DNA from: Liolophura sinensis
Taxonomy: Eukaryota > Mollusca > Polyplacophora > Chitonida > Chitonidae
DNA: 64,000 nt
Direction of reading: 5' to 3'
Assembly: GCF_032854445.1 (NCBI RefSeq)
Contig: NC_088296.1
Span: 28,143,064-28,207,063 of the forward strand
Of this stretch, positions 47,988-58,377 are shown in pieces. Positions within the stretch are counted from its first letter, which is position 1. Every line of letters begins with the position of its first letter. The notes beneath the pieces are model-generated. The model had not been told where the DNA came from. It was given only the letters and a program-made list of their open reading frames with translations, and did no database searches. Both the position numbers and the translations under genes were made by a program.

Positions 47988-48089
47988 GAGGGAAAAGACA
48001 CCATTACTCCTGGCCCATCGGAGGCAAATGATCTGGATCGCCTTAGACTCCTAGTCAGAAATGCAGCAGATGTGAAAATTCAGGATCTA
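47988..48089 (+). CDS. Ankyrin-repeat exon 18, type B, frame-compensated (34 codons)
   Basis: Acceptor GGTACACAG, donor GTACGT after CTA. Opens EGKDTITPGPSEANDLDR and closes LLVRNAADVKIQDL. 102 bp instead of 99. Compared with type C (EGKT/DGKTPLLLALRANN) it has one extra A in GAAAAGAC and two extra bases near CCATCGG, so about eight residues are read out of the ancestral frame and T-P-L-L is lost, after which the ankyrin frame resumes. Confidence 0.55.
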
Positions 48090-48749
48090 GTACGTCATCC
48101 ACAGATCAAATGAAAAACCACATTATCTGTGTCAATATAAACAAGGGATTTATGTTTCAGTTATCCTCAAAAGAGATTTTTTTAATGTTAATTGCATAAA
48201 ACATGTTTGAAAGGCTTCAAGACTAATTCTAAACTCGAAGGAATCTGAACAAAATTGGTAAACATATATTGAGGATGCCTTGAATATATTGAACACAATT
48301 GGTACACTTGCTGAATATTTTTACGGTGTAAACCACAGTTTGGTTCATTTGACGGGAATACATTCCTGATGTGCTCTTTAATGAGGCAGATATGACGTCA
48401 GTTACGGTAATTTACCAGAAAGACGCCCAGATATATGTACCAAACGGTGCCGCAAGTGTAAGGTAACAGTTCACGACTTTACACACACTGTGCTGCAGAA
48501 GTCTGCCTGCTTCAAACACAATCAGTCGTCACGTACATCATGCTCTAGTACCAAACTGTGACTTTACATAAATGCCCGTGCCCTGGAAATAAAGGGACTC
48601 ATACAAGCATATATGTAAGTGGTAACACAGTCATGGAATGTACAGTTCGTTAGCTACATGAGTAACACTCACCATGGACAAGACAGACAATACTACAAAT
48701 AGCACCTAACTATGTAAACAGTGTCACCTCACTGTCACCGGTTTCACAG

Positions 48750-48785
48750 TTGTTCACTGGACAGTTCCTGAAAAAAATATATCTT
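48750..48785 (+). pseudogene. Truncated exon relic a, module 1
   Basis: After GGTTTCACAG the sequence TTGTTCACTGGACAGTTCCT resembles the type A segment GTTCATTGGGCAGTGCGT and then breaks off (AAAAAAATATATC). It is the most eroded of three equivalent relics (also 51435 and 57332). Confidence 0.6.
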
Positions 48786-49066
48786 TATACTGGAAACGTA
48801 TTCCTTGTGTGTAGACAACTGGTATAAAATTGTAGAATCCAAATGTTCAGAAACGACGCTAATGCTATGTACACAGTTTGTACACAGTGTTTGCGTTATT
48901 TAATGTCAGCATGCTAACCGGTTCAGTGCTTGATATTGTTGGTGTTTTCAGAAATGTAATCATATAGAATTTTTTCCCAAATATAAACCTGTATGTGTCA
49001 AAAGTCTCCGGCCTTTTTTGACACTTAACCCTGACTTCATCTACAAACTATTTTTAACTTCTACAG

Positions 49067-49165
49067 GATGGAAAGACGCCTTTGCTTTTAGCCCTGAGGG
49101 CAAACAATCTGGATCTTGTTCGTCTGTTGGTAGAGAGAGGCTCTGACGTTAGCGTACAGAATGAG
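49067..49165 (+). CDS. Ankyrin-repeat exon 19, type C (33 codons)
   Basis: Acceptor ACTTCTACAG, donor GTATGT after GAG. Opens DGKTPLLLALRANNLDLV and closes LLVERGSDVSVQNE. Partners: exons 22 and 25. Confidence 0.86.
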
Positions 49166-49297
49166 GTATGTGGTGTATAGTTACGATGATTTTCACATTG
49201 TCTCTAACTCTAGACTACGTAAGACCATCACTAAAATACATGCATTACTTTAGGTTTATTTCCAGGAATACAGTCTAAATTGATTCTCCATTGAGGT

Positions 49298-49519
49298 ACC
49301 GGCCCTGATAGCACAGTTAGTAGAGCGTCCGCTTCGGGAGTGGTAGATCCAGGATGAGTCCTGGGTCGAGTCGCACCTAAGACTTTAAAAGAGGAAGTTG
49401 TAACTTCCTGTCTTGGCATTCAACATGACGGGAATAGTGCAACGACTGGTTTCAGAGCGGTGGAAATCCGTCCTGAACAAATTTTTGAGTACGACGTTAA
49501 ACACAAGCACTCACTCACT
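49298..49519 (+). mobile_element. tRNA-derived SINE between exons C and D (module 1 only)
   Basis: The head ACCGGCCCTGATAGCACAGT with TAGTAGAGCG is A-box-like and GGGTCGAGTCGC is B-box-like. The body shares TTAAAAGAGGAAGTTGTAAC with the 39.5 kb relic. The tail is TGAGTACGACGTTAAACACA then (CTCA)n. Target duplication CTCCATTGAGGT (49286-49297) / CTCCATCGAGGT (49520-49531). The paralogous introns at about 52057 and 57882 are empty. Confidence 0.88.
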
Positions 49520-49695
49520 CTCCATCGAGGTTCCGCTGTCCATGTAAATATTAGAAGATACAAAAATACCAACAAAAATAATGAATAATTATTCATTAAA
49601 TAGATATGGCCAATGGTCGCTCAGTAGTGTTTTTAGACTAGCCTCTCAATTAGTACAATATCCTGGCAGACCATAGGAAAGAGATAATACTTTCT

Positions 49696-49760
49696 GGGGG
49701 AGGGGGTTGGGAGGGGTGGCGTGATTGTGGGGTGGTTGTGGGGTGGTTGTGGGGCAGTGG
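49696..49760 (+). other. G-rich tract with quadruplex potential
   Basis: GGGGGAGGGGGTTGGGAGGGG at 49696-49716 fits the four-run G-quadruplex pattern, followed by three GTGGGGTGGTT-type repeats. It sits about 115 bp before exon D of module 1. The matching positions in modules 2 and 3 hold only a short GTTTTGGGGAG/GGTTTGGGAAG. Confidence 0.6.
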
Positions 49761-49832
49761 TAATTAATAATTAGAAACCAAACCTTGTATCGTGACAATA
49801 TATAAATGACGTGTTATTGTGACATCCCACAG

Positions 49833-49931
49833 GAAGGAGAGATGGTTTTGTTTTGGGCGATGAGGACAGGTGATTTGAACCTTTGTCGTCTGCTGATAAA
49901 TCACAGAGCCAATGTCAACGTACAGAATAAG
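49833..49931 (+). CDS. Ankyrin-repeat exon 20, type D (33 codons)
   Basis: Acceptor ACATCCCACAG, donor GTACGG. Opens EGEMVLFWAMRTGDLNLC and closes LLINHRANVNVQNK. More diverged from the other D exons (23, 26) than they are from each other. Confidence 0.83.
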
Positions 49932-50705
49932 GTACGGGCTGCATGGTTGTTTACAAGGAGAGCATGTTGGACCAAGAACCATATTAAACACCTAGTTTTA
50001 TCTTCAAATACATGTATCCACAAAAGTCAGAGACGGAAAGTTATTCACTTTGAGCATGAATTATATATATTATGCTACCTCTGGCGCAAACACAATATTA
50101 CATGAACAAAAATGATATTATATCTTTGCAGTCTACACCTAATTAAAGGTGAAAAGATAAAAAAAATTAGACCAACACTTCTCTACCCAAAATAAAGAAT
50201 GGTGTCTTTGGGTTTGCAATTAATTTGACGTCACTGGTATAGAAGGACTCAACATGCTGAGTTGTTATCACATTTAACACACAGCACCATTAAAACAATG
50301 CAAAGGAGCCAGGCCTTATGGATGCTTAATCCACCAGCAGAATCGGGGAATATGGGGATACAATACAATAAATCTTACAGCACAGAGAGTAACAGCAGTG
50401 TGATAGTTGGTAAATTGTCCCATGTGAAACATCGCTTCTTTTCATACAAAGTCAATTACAGTTTTGTACTAACTACTTACGGAAATGCTTAAATGGTAAT
50501 AAATTGCGCGCCCTTTAGCACCATGGTTTACGGAGCATTAGGTAAAAAAAGACTGTGATGTTAGTTGTAATTTCTTGTTTATTATATAATACGTTTGAAT
50601 TTAAAATGTTGGGAAAATGAAGTTTTGCGTGGTAGGTGAATCGGCGCATGTGCAACATGCCGGGAGATAAGGTCGTAGTTTGTATATTATTGTTACGGTA
50701 CACAG

Positions 50706-50807
50706 GAGGGAAAAGACACCATTGCTCTTGGTTCATCGGAGAAAAGCGATCTGTATCGCTTTCGTCTCCTAGCCAGAAATGGAGTTTATGTCAAAATTCA
50801 GGATCTA
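50706..50807 (+). CDS. Ankyrin-repeat exon 21, type B, frame-compensated (34 codons)
   Basis: Acceptor GGTACACAG, donor GTACGT. Opens EGKDTIALGSSEKSDLY and closes LLARNGVYVKIQDL. Has the same extra A (GAAAAGAC) and CATCGGA change as exon 18, so the double frameshift predates the module duplication. Loop G-A-D is G-V-Y. Could be a diverged working repeat or an exon in decay. Confidence 0.5.
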
Positions 50808-51434
50808 GTACGTCGTTCACAGATCAAATGAAAGACCACGTTATCTATGTCAATGTAAACAATTTTAATAATGTTTTAATGTTAATTGGAAAAAAATGTT
50901 TGAAAGACTTCAAAACTAAATCTAGATTCGAGGGAATCTGAATTGAATTTGTAAACGTATATTGAGGATGCCTTGAATATCTTGAACAGAATTGGTACGA
51001 TTGCTGAATATTTTTACCGTTTATACCACAGTTTGGTTCATTTGACGGGAATACATTCCTGATGTGCTCTTAAGTGAGACAGACATGACATCAGTTACGG
51101 TAGTTTACCAGAAAGACGCCCAGATATATGTACCGAATGGTGCCGCAGGTGTACAGTAACAAACAGTTCACGACTTTACACAGACTGTGCCATTGAGGTC
51201 CCCTTTAAATACAATCAGTCGTCACGTACATCATGCTCTAGTACCAAACTGTGATTTTACATAAATGTCCGCGTTCTGCAACCAAAAGAAACTATACAGG
51301 TAGAAATGTAAGTGGTGACACATTTATAGAATTCGTCAGCTACATGAGTAACACTCACAATGGACAAGACAGACAATACTACGAATAGCACTGAATTGTG
51401 TGAAAATGTTACCTGACTGTCATCTGTTGCACAG

Positions 51435-51480
51435 GAACGAGACAGTGGTTCACTGGGCAGTTCATAAAAATAATGTATCT
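51435..51480 (+). pseudogene. Truncated exon relic a, module 2
   Basis: After TGTTGCACAG, GAACGAGACAGTGGTTCACT contains a reading NETVVHWAVHKNNV that matches the first half of exon A, one base out of register with the acceptor, and then breaks off. The second half and donor are absent. Confidence 0.68.
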
Positions 51481-51834
51481 TTGTACTGAAAAGTACAGAT
51501 ACTCAGGCTGGACTTCATCTAAACTTTAATTTTACATAAATGTCAGCGCCCTGAAAATTCTTTGTGTGGTGACAACTGGTGTTGAATTGTAGAATCCAAA
51601 TGTTCAGAAATGAAGCTAATGTTATGTACACAATTTTGGTGTGTTTGCATTATTTGTTAATGTTAGGTTGCCAGCCTGGTTAGTGTTTGATAAATTTTGT
51701 TGGTGTTTTCGGAAATGTAATCCTGTAAAATTTATTCCCAAATAAAAACCTGTAGGCCTATTTGTCAAAAGTCTCGGCGCCTTTTTTGACACTCAGTCTT
51801 GACTTTATCTACACACTATTTTTAACTTTTGCAG

Positions 51835-51933
51835 GATGGGAAGACGCCTTTGCTTGTAGCCTTGAGGGCAAATAATCTGGATCTTGTTCGTCTGTTCGTA
51901 GAGAGAGGCGCTGACGTCAATGTACAGAATGAG
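51835..51933 (+). CDS. Ankyrin-repeat exon 22, type C (33 codons)
   Basis: Acceptor ACTTTTGCAG, donor GTATGT. Opens DGKTPLLVALRANNLDLV and closes LFVERGADVNVQNE. Differs from exon 25 by very few residues (V for L, F for L). Confidence 0.87.
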
Positions 51934-52374
51934 GTATGTGGTGTACAGTACGATGATTTTCACATTGCTCTGACTCTAAGCTAAATATGACCAACAGTAA
52001 AAACACATGCTTTATTTCTGGTTTAATTCGATGAATACAGTCTAAATTGATTCTCCATTGAGGTGCCCTGGTTCCTCTGTGCGTGCAAATATTAGGGGCT
52101 ACAAAATTCCAACAAAAATAAACGATCCGCTCTTAAAACCCTGTAGAAAATGTTGCTAACCTTATAGTATACATTTCTCACATACGAATGTGCCTGTATT
52201 CATTAGGTAGTTATGGCCAATGATCGCTCAGTAGTTTTTTTAAACTACCTTCTCAGTGCGTACAGTATCCTAGTGGTCTAAATGAATGATTTACTGTTTT
52301 GGGGAGTAGTAATAATTAAAAAAGAAAACCGTGTCACGAGTATATAAATGGCATATCATTGTGACATCCCACAG

Positions 52375-52473
52375 GAAGGAGAGACGGCGTTGTTTTGGGC
52401 AGTGAAGATAGATGATATGGACCTTGTTCGTCTGTTGATTGAGCACAGAGCCAATGTCAACGTACAGAATAAG
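52375..52473 (+). CDS. Ankyrin-repeat exon 23, type D (33 codons)
   Basis: Acceptor ACATCCCACAG, donor GTACGT. Opens EGETALFWAVKIDDMDLV and closes LLIEHRANVNVQNK. Almost the same as exon 26. Confidence 0.86.
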
Positions 52474-52796
52474 GTACGTGATGTATGGTTATTTGAAAGG
52501 AGAGAATGTTGGACCAAGCACCATTTTAAACATCTACTTTTATCCTCAAATACATGTGTGAACTAAAGTCAAAGATGGAAACTTGCTCACTGCGGGCATG
52601 AATTATCTATAATATGCAGGCTCCAGCGTAAACACAGTATTACGTATAGTGTGACCAAAAACTATATTATTTCTTTCCCTTGGCCTCAAATATATCAGAA
52701 TGCTCCTGGGTTATATCAAAATAAAACAAATTTGTCACATCATATTTCCACCAATGGCGAGCTTTAAAAGTTGTGAAGAAATTTTGACGGCTTTTA

Positions 52797-53076
52797 TTTT
52801 ATTTTTTTTTTTTTATATTTTTTTTGATTGGTGTTTTACGCCGTACTCAAGAATATTTCACTTATACGACGGCGGCCAACATTATGGTGGGTGGAAACCG
52901 GGCAGAGCCCGGGGGAAACCCACGACCATCCGCAGGTTGCTGGCAGACCTTCCCACTTACGGCCGGAGAGGAAGCCAGCATGAGTTGGACTTGAACTCAC
53001 AGCGACCGCATTGGTGAGAGGCTCCTGGGTCATTACGCCGCGCTAGCGCGCTAACCGACTGAGCCACGGAGGCCCC
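52797..53076 (-). mobile_element. tRNA-derived SINE, near full length
   Basis: On the minus strand: head GGGGCCTCCGTGGCTCAGTC with GGTTAGCGCGCTAGCGCGG, B-box-like GTGAGTTCAAGTCC, body with CCCCCGGGCTCTGCCCGG, tail TTGAGTACGGCGTAAAACAC, then an A-rich end. Target duplication TGACGGCTTTTA (52785-52796) / TGACGCCTTTTA (53077-53088). The paralogous site in module 3 (about 59253) is empty. Confidence 0.9.
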
Positions 53077-53300
53077 TGACGCCTTTTAAAAACTATATAT
53101 ATGCACTTAGGTTTAGTCTAGAGCAAGATAATATTTTAGAACAATCGCTTCATTAGTTCTGACAAATTCGAAATTTTACGAAATGCAAAATGGCAGACAA
53201 ATGACGTGATTTTTTTCTACGGCTTAATTAAAACTTATCAGCTATTTTCCTTAAATCTGCCTTCCTTAACTCAGCTTAAAATAACTGACAAATCCTCACT

Positions 53301-54075
53301 ATCAGGGAATGAATCCACATTAAATTCCTCAGCCATAATGACACAGTATAGTGTTTAAAGAAACTATATAAATAGTTTTACAAAGTAAGCAAAGTAATCT
53401 CTTCTTGATCCACAACAGTAACCAAACACCGCTAAACCAGCTGACAATTAACCTGCAAAAATTTAGTAAAAATGAAAACAACTGGTTTGTTTAACTCTCA
53501 GATCAGCGATTGACCTTACACAAAATCAAACAAAGAAACACGATGAGGCTTAAATAAGATCAATACATATATCTGAACAAAATAGGCAAATAACACAACT
53601 GATAATAATATACAAAACAATACAAATATTACAGAAATATATAGTCTCTTACTGTCAGCGAGCAAATCTGGATTGAATATTTCGGCTTCTAAAGACAAAT
53701 CAGTTCACGTAAATGTAGATTGCCCAGTTAAGAGGAGTATTTTAATCGAAGGGTGACAAGCCTACAAGTCACAAGGAGATTTCCAACTGCCTGCGAAGGT
53801 GTAACTTCTCAGGGCGGAGAGGTTGTTAGTAGTGTCCGTGATGCCGAGATGGCGATGTAGGCTTCACGCCTCGGAAATATACACAAAGTCACATTCAGGG
53901 TAAACTGGGGTGAAATGTATTTAATTGCACAAAGAGACAATGAGCGATACAAGCTCCAAAATAACGTCTCAAAAAATAGCAAGTGGCAAAACACAAGCTC
54001 ACTCAGTGCTCTGTACAGAAAATGGAGCACAAACGACGAATGTCGAATGACGTGAAAGCGGATATCTACAAACCC
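53301..54075. other. Spacer between modules 2 and 3, with a dispersed repeat
   Basis: Contains the minus-oriented partner of the 2720-2912 repeat at 53770-53968 (minus strand: CTCATTGTCTCTTTGTGCAA, CATTTCACCCCAGTT, CTCGGCATCA, CCTGAGAAGTT). The rest shows nothing recognisable. Open frames at 53516-53698 and 53809-54030 are unsupported. Confidence 0.6.
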
Positions 54076-54698
54076 GGTTCAGTTGTTCTGGAAAATTCTG
54101 GAGTCTTAAAGGTTTTTTTTCTTTATATAAATGCAGATGTTACCAAGAAACCTTTCCTCGCAGTGTCAGCTTGGTTCTGCTCATTACAGCTTAGTGCAAG
54201 TTGGTGAATAACCAATCCCTCATCGTGCATGCATAGGGTAGAAAGAACTACAATATCGAGAGTAACGCCAGATCAGCGATGACAGTGACACAGATGATGC
54301 CTAACACACTTAAGCAGTAAATTCCCGTCTCTTGTCAGTTTTCCTGGTTTAGGTCTGGATACGAATTGTTCAATTAATGCTTAACTACCAGCATCCTACA
54401 CACACTACTTAGCGACATGGCTCAAGCGACACTAACGTGCAAAAGATTTTACATCATGGAAAGGATTCAAGGTGAACAGTTGTGTAAAATGTGTACTGAT
54501 TTTAATAGTGATTTCTTCGATGTTACTGGCCTGGGATTGCTGATGGGTTTTCTTGTCATCACATATAATTCATGATGTTGTAGAAATTATTCAAACGGAC
54601 CAGGTTCGGGGACTTGTATTAACGATTTGAGTGGCCCTTCTGCAGAGTTCTTTTTTCTTCGCCTATTACACCTATTATGTCAGTTTAACATCCCGAGG

Positions 54699-54734
54699 AA
54701 AGGAAAGATACATGTAGCCGTTCGAAACGGAGTG
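54699..54734 (+). pseudogene. Ankyrin exon fragment upstream of the minisatellite
   Basis: GTTTAACATCCCGAGG resembles the GTGACATCCCACAG acceptor context. The following AAAGGAAAGATACATGTAGC reads KGKIHVAVRNGV, like KGESAVHCAVRKNNV of exon A with a short deletion. The acceptor AG is displaced and the 3' half is missing. Confidence 0.5.
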
Positions 54735-54944
54735 CTTATAAATAATACATTTCTTTTATTTACTGATTTAGTGTTAATTAACGCGACACTCAATAATTCT
54801 TCACTTTCACGATAAGTGACAAAACTGGGGTGCCATAATTTCTAGCCAAAATTCTGTCGGGGTCTCACGAGGTATAATGTAGTTCATGCACCGCTTTGTG
54901 TGGCACACTGCACACTACTGATCAAATTACGCCATACCTCAGTC

Positions 54945-55755
54945 TTTGGTGCTGTGTCATTGCGGCACTGTGGTACATCGCTATGGTGTTGTGTTGCAGT
55001 GCATGACCGCGGCACTTTGGTACAGTGTGAGCGCGGCACTGTAGAGCATCGCTACGGTGCTGTGGTGCTGTAGTGCTGTGGTGCGTCCGCGGCACAGTGG
55101 TACAGTGTCGTTGTGGCACTGTGGTACATCGCTATGATATTGTGGTGCAGTGTATGACCGTGGTATAGTGTGACCAGGGCACCGTAGTCCATCGTTACGG
55201 TGCTGTGGTGCTGTGTACAACCGGGGCACTTTGGTAGTGTGAGCCCGGTACCGTAGTACATTGCTACGGTGCTGTGGTGCTGTGTGCGACCACGGCTCTG
55301 TGGTAAGTGTCATTGTTGCACTGTGGTGCATGGCTATGGTGTTGTGGTGCAGTGTATGACCGCGGCACCGTGGTACAGTGTGCCCGCCACACCGCAGTCC
55401 ATCGCTACGGTGCTGTGGTACTGTGTGTGACCGCGGCACTTTGGTAGAGTATGACCACGGCACGTTAGTACATCGCTACGGTGCTGTGGTGCTTGTGTGC
55501 GACCGCGGCACTGTGGGACAGTGTCATTGCGGCACGCTGGTACATCGCTATGGTGTTGTGATGCAGTGCATGACCGCGGCAACGTGGTACAGTGTGACTG
55601 CGGCACCGTGGTACAGTGCGACTGCGACACTGTAGTACATCGCAACGGTACTGTGGTGCTGTGTGTGACCGCGGCACTGTGGTACAGTGTCATTGTGTCA
55701 CTGTGGTGCATTGCCATGCTGCTGTGGTGCTGTGTGTGATTGCGAGACTGTGCTT
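54945..55755. repeat. GC-rich minisatellite in front of exon A (module 3)
   Basis: Same motif as at 45590-45985 but about twice as long: GCGGCACTGTGGTACAGTGT, TACATCGCTACGGTGCTGTG and TGTGTGACCGCGGCA in composites of about 70 bp (GCGGCAC at 54962, 55009, 55033, 55089). Several long open frames on both strands (up to 160 codons) are by-products of the repeat. Confidence 0.88.
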
Positions 55756-55887
55756 TTCTTGGTCAATAAATAGTTTATCAATAAATAGTTCCTTTACCTA
55801 CACGATATACACTAACAATCGGGAGATACATCTATACCTCTGGTGTCTATGAACCTGCTACATGTATGTTATTGTGACATTCCACAG

Positions 55888-55986
55888 AAAGGAGAGTCGG
55901 CTGTTCATTGCGCAGTGCGTAAAAATAATGTGGATCTTGTCCGTCAGATTGTGGATCTGGGCGGGGATATCAACACTCAGAATAAG
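55888..55986 (+). CDS. Ankyrin-repeat exon 24, type A (33 codons)
   Basis: Acceptor ACATTCCACAG, donor GTGAGT. Opens KGESAVHCAVRKNNVDLV and closes IVDLGGDINTQNK. Module 3 partner of exon 17. Confidence 0.83.
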
Positions 55987-56209
55987 GTGAGTTGTTGTTG
56001 TTTTGGAAACACACACGGTACCTACGTGACGACCTACATGCACCATTGTGAAATCCCTGCGGTCTTAAACCATTTTCAGACGCAGAATTTTGACCTGTAT
56101 TTGGTTTGTAAACATGACCTATGTGGAGAGAATAAAACAGAATGGCACCATGAAATATGCAGTTTTTGCCACATTTTCTTCGTTTTGAGGACTTAAAGAC
56201 CTTCGACTC

Positions 56210-56342
56210 GGTGTTTGTTGTGTCACCCGACACCGCTGAACCTTGTTTCGTATCTCGTCAAATACCTCTAATGCTGCACATTCTCGAGATTTGACTCGGT
56301 ACAAAACAAGGTTCAGCGGTGTCGGGTTACACAACAAACACC
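56210..56342. repeat. Near-perfect 43-bp inverted repeat (hairpin)
   Basis: Left arm GGTGTTTGTTGTGTCACCCG...CTTGTTT (56210-56252), right arm ACAAAACAAGGTTCAGCGGT...AACACC (to 56342). Arms differ at one or two positions and are separated by about 46 bp. Absent from the paralogous intron of module 1. Could be a tiny foldback element or a repair-generated palindrome. Confidence 0.85.
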
Positions 56343-56640
56343 GCTACGGCGGTGTTAAACCCTGAATTTGTCACCTGTGAAACAAGGCTTCTTTTTAATC
56401 TACATCAGTTAGGGTTTTATTCTAACTATTTATGTGAATGCTTCAACAATAGCAAATGTCGCGCCCCGTAGCACCATGGTTTAAGCAGAAGAAGGTAAAA
56501 CTATACAATGATGTTACTTGCAATTTCGTTTTTATTGCAATATGTTTGAAGTTAAAATTTTGGGAAATGAAAGTTTTTCGTGGTAGGTGAATCAGCGCAA
56601 GTTCTGCTTTCCGGGAGATAAGGTCGTAGTTTGTATATTT

Positions 56641-56740
56641 GAAAAGACACCAATACTCCTGGCTCCTAAGGGCCAAATGATCTGGATCGCCTTCGTCTCC
56701 TTGTCAGAAATGCAGCAGAAGTGTTAAAATTCAGGATCTA
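56641..56740 (+). pseudogene. Broken type B ankyrin exon (module 3)
   Basis: GAAAAGACACCAATACTCCT through CAGGATCTA matches exons 18 and 21, but the acceptor (TACACAG plus about 20 bp before it) is deleted, AGAAGTGTTAAAATTCAG has two extra bases, and the donor GTACGTC is CTACGTC. Not spliceable as an exon. Confidence 0.78.
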
Positions 56741-57331
56741 CTACGTCATCCACAGATCAAATGAAAGACCACGTTATTTGTGTCATTGTAATCTAGGGAT
56801 TTATGTTTCAGTTATCCTTAAAAACGATTCTTTAATGTTATCTGGGTAAAAATATTTGAAGGGTTTCTAAACTAATTCTAGACTCAAGGGAATATGAACT
56901 GAATTTGTAAACATACATTGAGGATGCTTTAAATATGTAGGACAGAACTGGTACGATTACTCAATACTTTATTACGTCAGTTACGGTAATTTACCAGAAA
57001 GACGCCCAGATATATGTACCGAAAGGTGCCGCAGGTGTACAGTAACAAACAGTTCACAACTTTACACAGACTGTGCTACTGAAGTCTGCCTGCTTAAAAT
57101 ACAATCAGTCGTCACGTACATCATGCTCTAGTACCAAATTTTGATTTTACATAAATGTCGGCGCCCTGGAAATAAAAGAAATCATCCAGGTATATATGTA
57201 ACTGGTAACACAGCCAGGGAATGTACAATTCGTTAGCTACATGAGTAACACTCACAATAGACAAGACTGACAATACTACACATAGCACTGAATTATGTGA
57301 ACATGTTACCTTACTGTCACCTGTTCCACAC

Positions 57332-57376
57332 GAACGAGACAGTTGTTTATTTGGCAGTTCGTAAAAATAATGTACG
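57332..57376 (+). pseudogene. Truncated exon relic a, module 3
   Basis: AACGAGACAGTTGTTTATTT reads NETVVYLAVRKNNV, the first half of exon A. The acceptor is CACACG instead of CACAGG, so splicing would fail, and the second half is missing. Confidence 0.68.
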
Positions 57377-57664
57377 TTTATACTGGACACGTATTCTTTG
57401 TGTGGTGACAACTGGTGTTGAATTGTAGAATCCAAATGTTCAGAAATGAAGCTAATGTTATGTACACAATTTTGGTGTGTTTGCATTATTTGTTAATGTT
57501 AGGTTGCCAGCCTGGTTAGTGTTTGATAAATTTTGTTGGTGTTTTCGGAAATGTAATCCTGTAAAATTTATTCCCAAATAAAAACCTGTATTTGTCAAAA
57601 GTCTCGGCGCCTTTTTTGACACTCAGTCTTGACTTGATCAACACACTATTTTTAACTTTTACAG

Positions 57665-57763
57665 GATGGGAAGACGCCTTTGCTTTTAGCCCTGAGGGCA
57701 AATAATCTGGATCTTGTTCGTCTGTTGGTAGAGAGAGGCGCTGATGTCAATGTACAGAATGAG
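57665..57763 (+). CDS. Ankyrin-repeat exon 25, type C (33 codons)
   Basis: Acceptor ACTTTTACAG, donor GTTTGT (weaker than GTATGT in exons 19 and 22). Opens DGKTPLLLALRANNLDLV and closes LLVERGADVNVQNE. Confidence 0.85.
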
Positions 57764-58302
57764 GTTTGTGGTGTATACTTACACTGATTTTCTCATTGCT
57801 CTGACTCTAAACTAAATAAGACCAACAGTAAAACACATGCATTATTTCTGGGTTTTTTCCAGGAATACAGTCTAAATTGATTCTCCATCGAGGTGCCCTT
57901 GTTCCTCTGTGCATGCAAATATTAGGGGGTACAAAATACCAACAAAAAAAAACAGATTCTCTCTAAAAACCCTGTAGAAAATGTTGCTAACATCGGTACA
58001 TACATTACTCGCAAACGGATCTTCATTGGGTAGTTATGGCCAATTTTTTAACTCTGTTGATTGACTTATTTGATTGGTGTTTTACGCGGTGCTTAAGGAT
58101 ATTTCCCTTATACGAATGCGGCCAGCATTATGGTGGTAGGAAACGGAGCAGAGCCCAGGAAAAAGCCACGACCATCCGCATGTTGTAGCCAGGCCTTCCC
58201 ACGTACGGACGGAGAGTAAGCAAGCATGCGCAGATGACGATGTGTCGCGACTTACATTTGTTCATTTCCGCTGTTGTCATGGTTACCAGATCGCAAGTTT
58301 CC

Positions 58303-58377
<75 letters not shown>

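Larger units (their letters stand above)
43950..50140 (+). repeat. Multi-exon module 1 (minisatellite, A, B, a, C, D)
   Basis: Ordered content: a block with GCAGTGTCAGCTTGGTTCTG (44893), the GC-rich minisatellite 45590-45985, exons A 46107, B 47988, relic a 48750, C 49067 and D 49833. The same order recurs from 54078 (module 3). Modules 2 and 4 are partial. Intron segments are shared as well, for example AATTAATTTGACGTCACTGG before B and TTCAGAAA(C/T)GA(C/A)GCTAATG before C. Confidence 0.88.
50215..53300 (+). repeat. Multi-exon module 2 (B, a, C, D; lacks A)
   Basis: Begins with AATTAATTTGACGTCACTGG at 50219, the block that precedes B in module 1 (47413), and proceeds through B 50706, relic a 51435, C 51835 and D 52375. 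The minisatellite and exon A are missing, so the duplication joined the end of module 1 to a point inside the A-B intron. Confidence 0.85.

Noticed and set aside
54922-55717. ORFs up to 160 codons rich in H, S, T, P on the minus strand and C, G, V on the plus strand
   Set aside because: Products of the GC-rich minisatellite; several overlapping frames on both strands are open at once.
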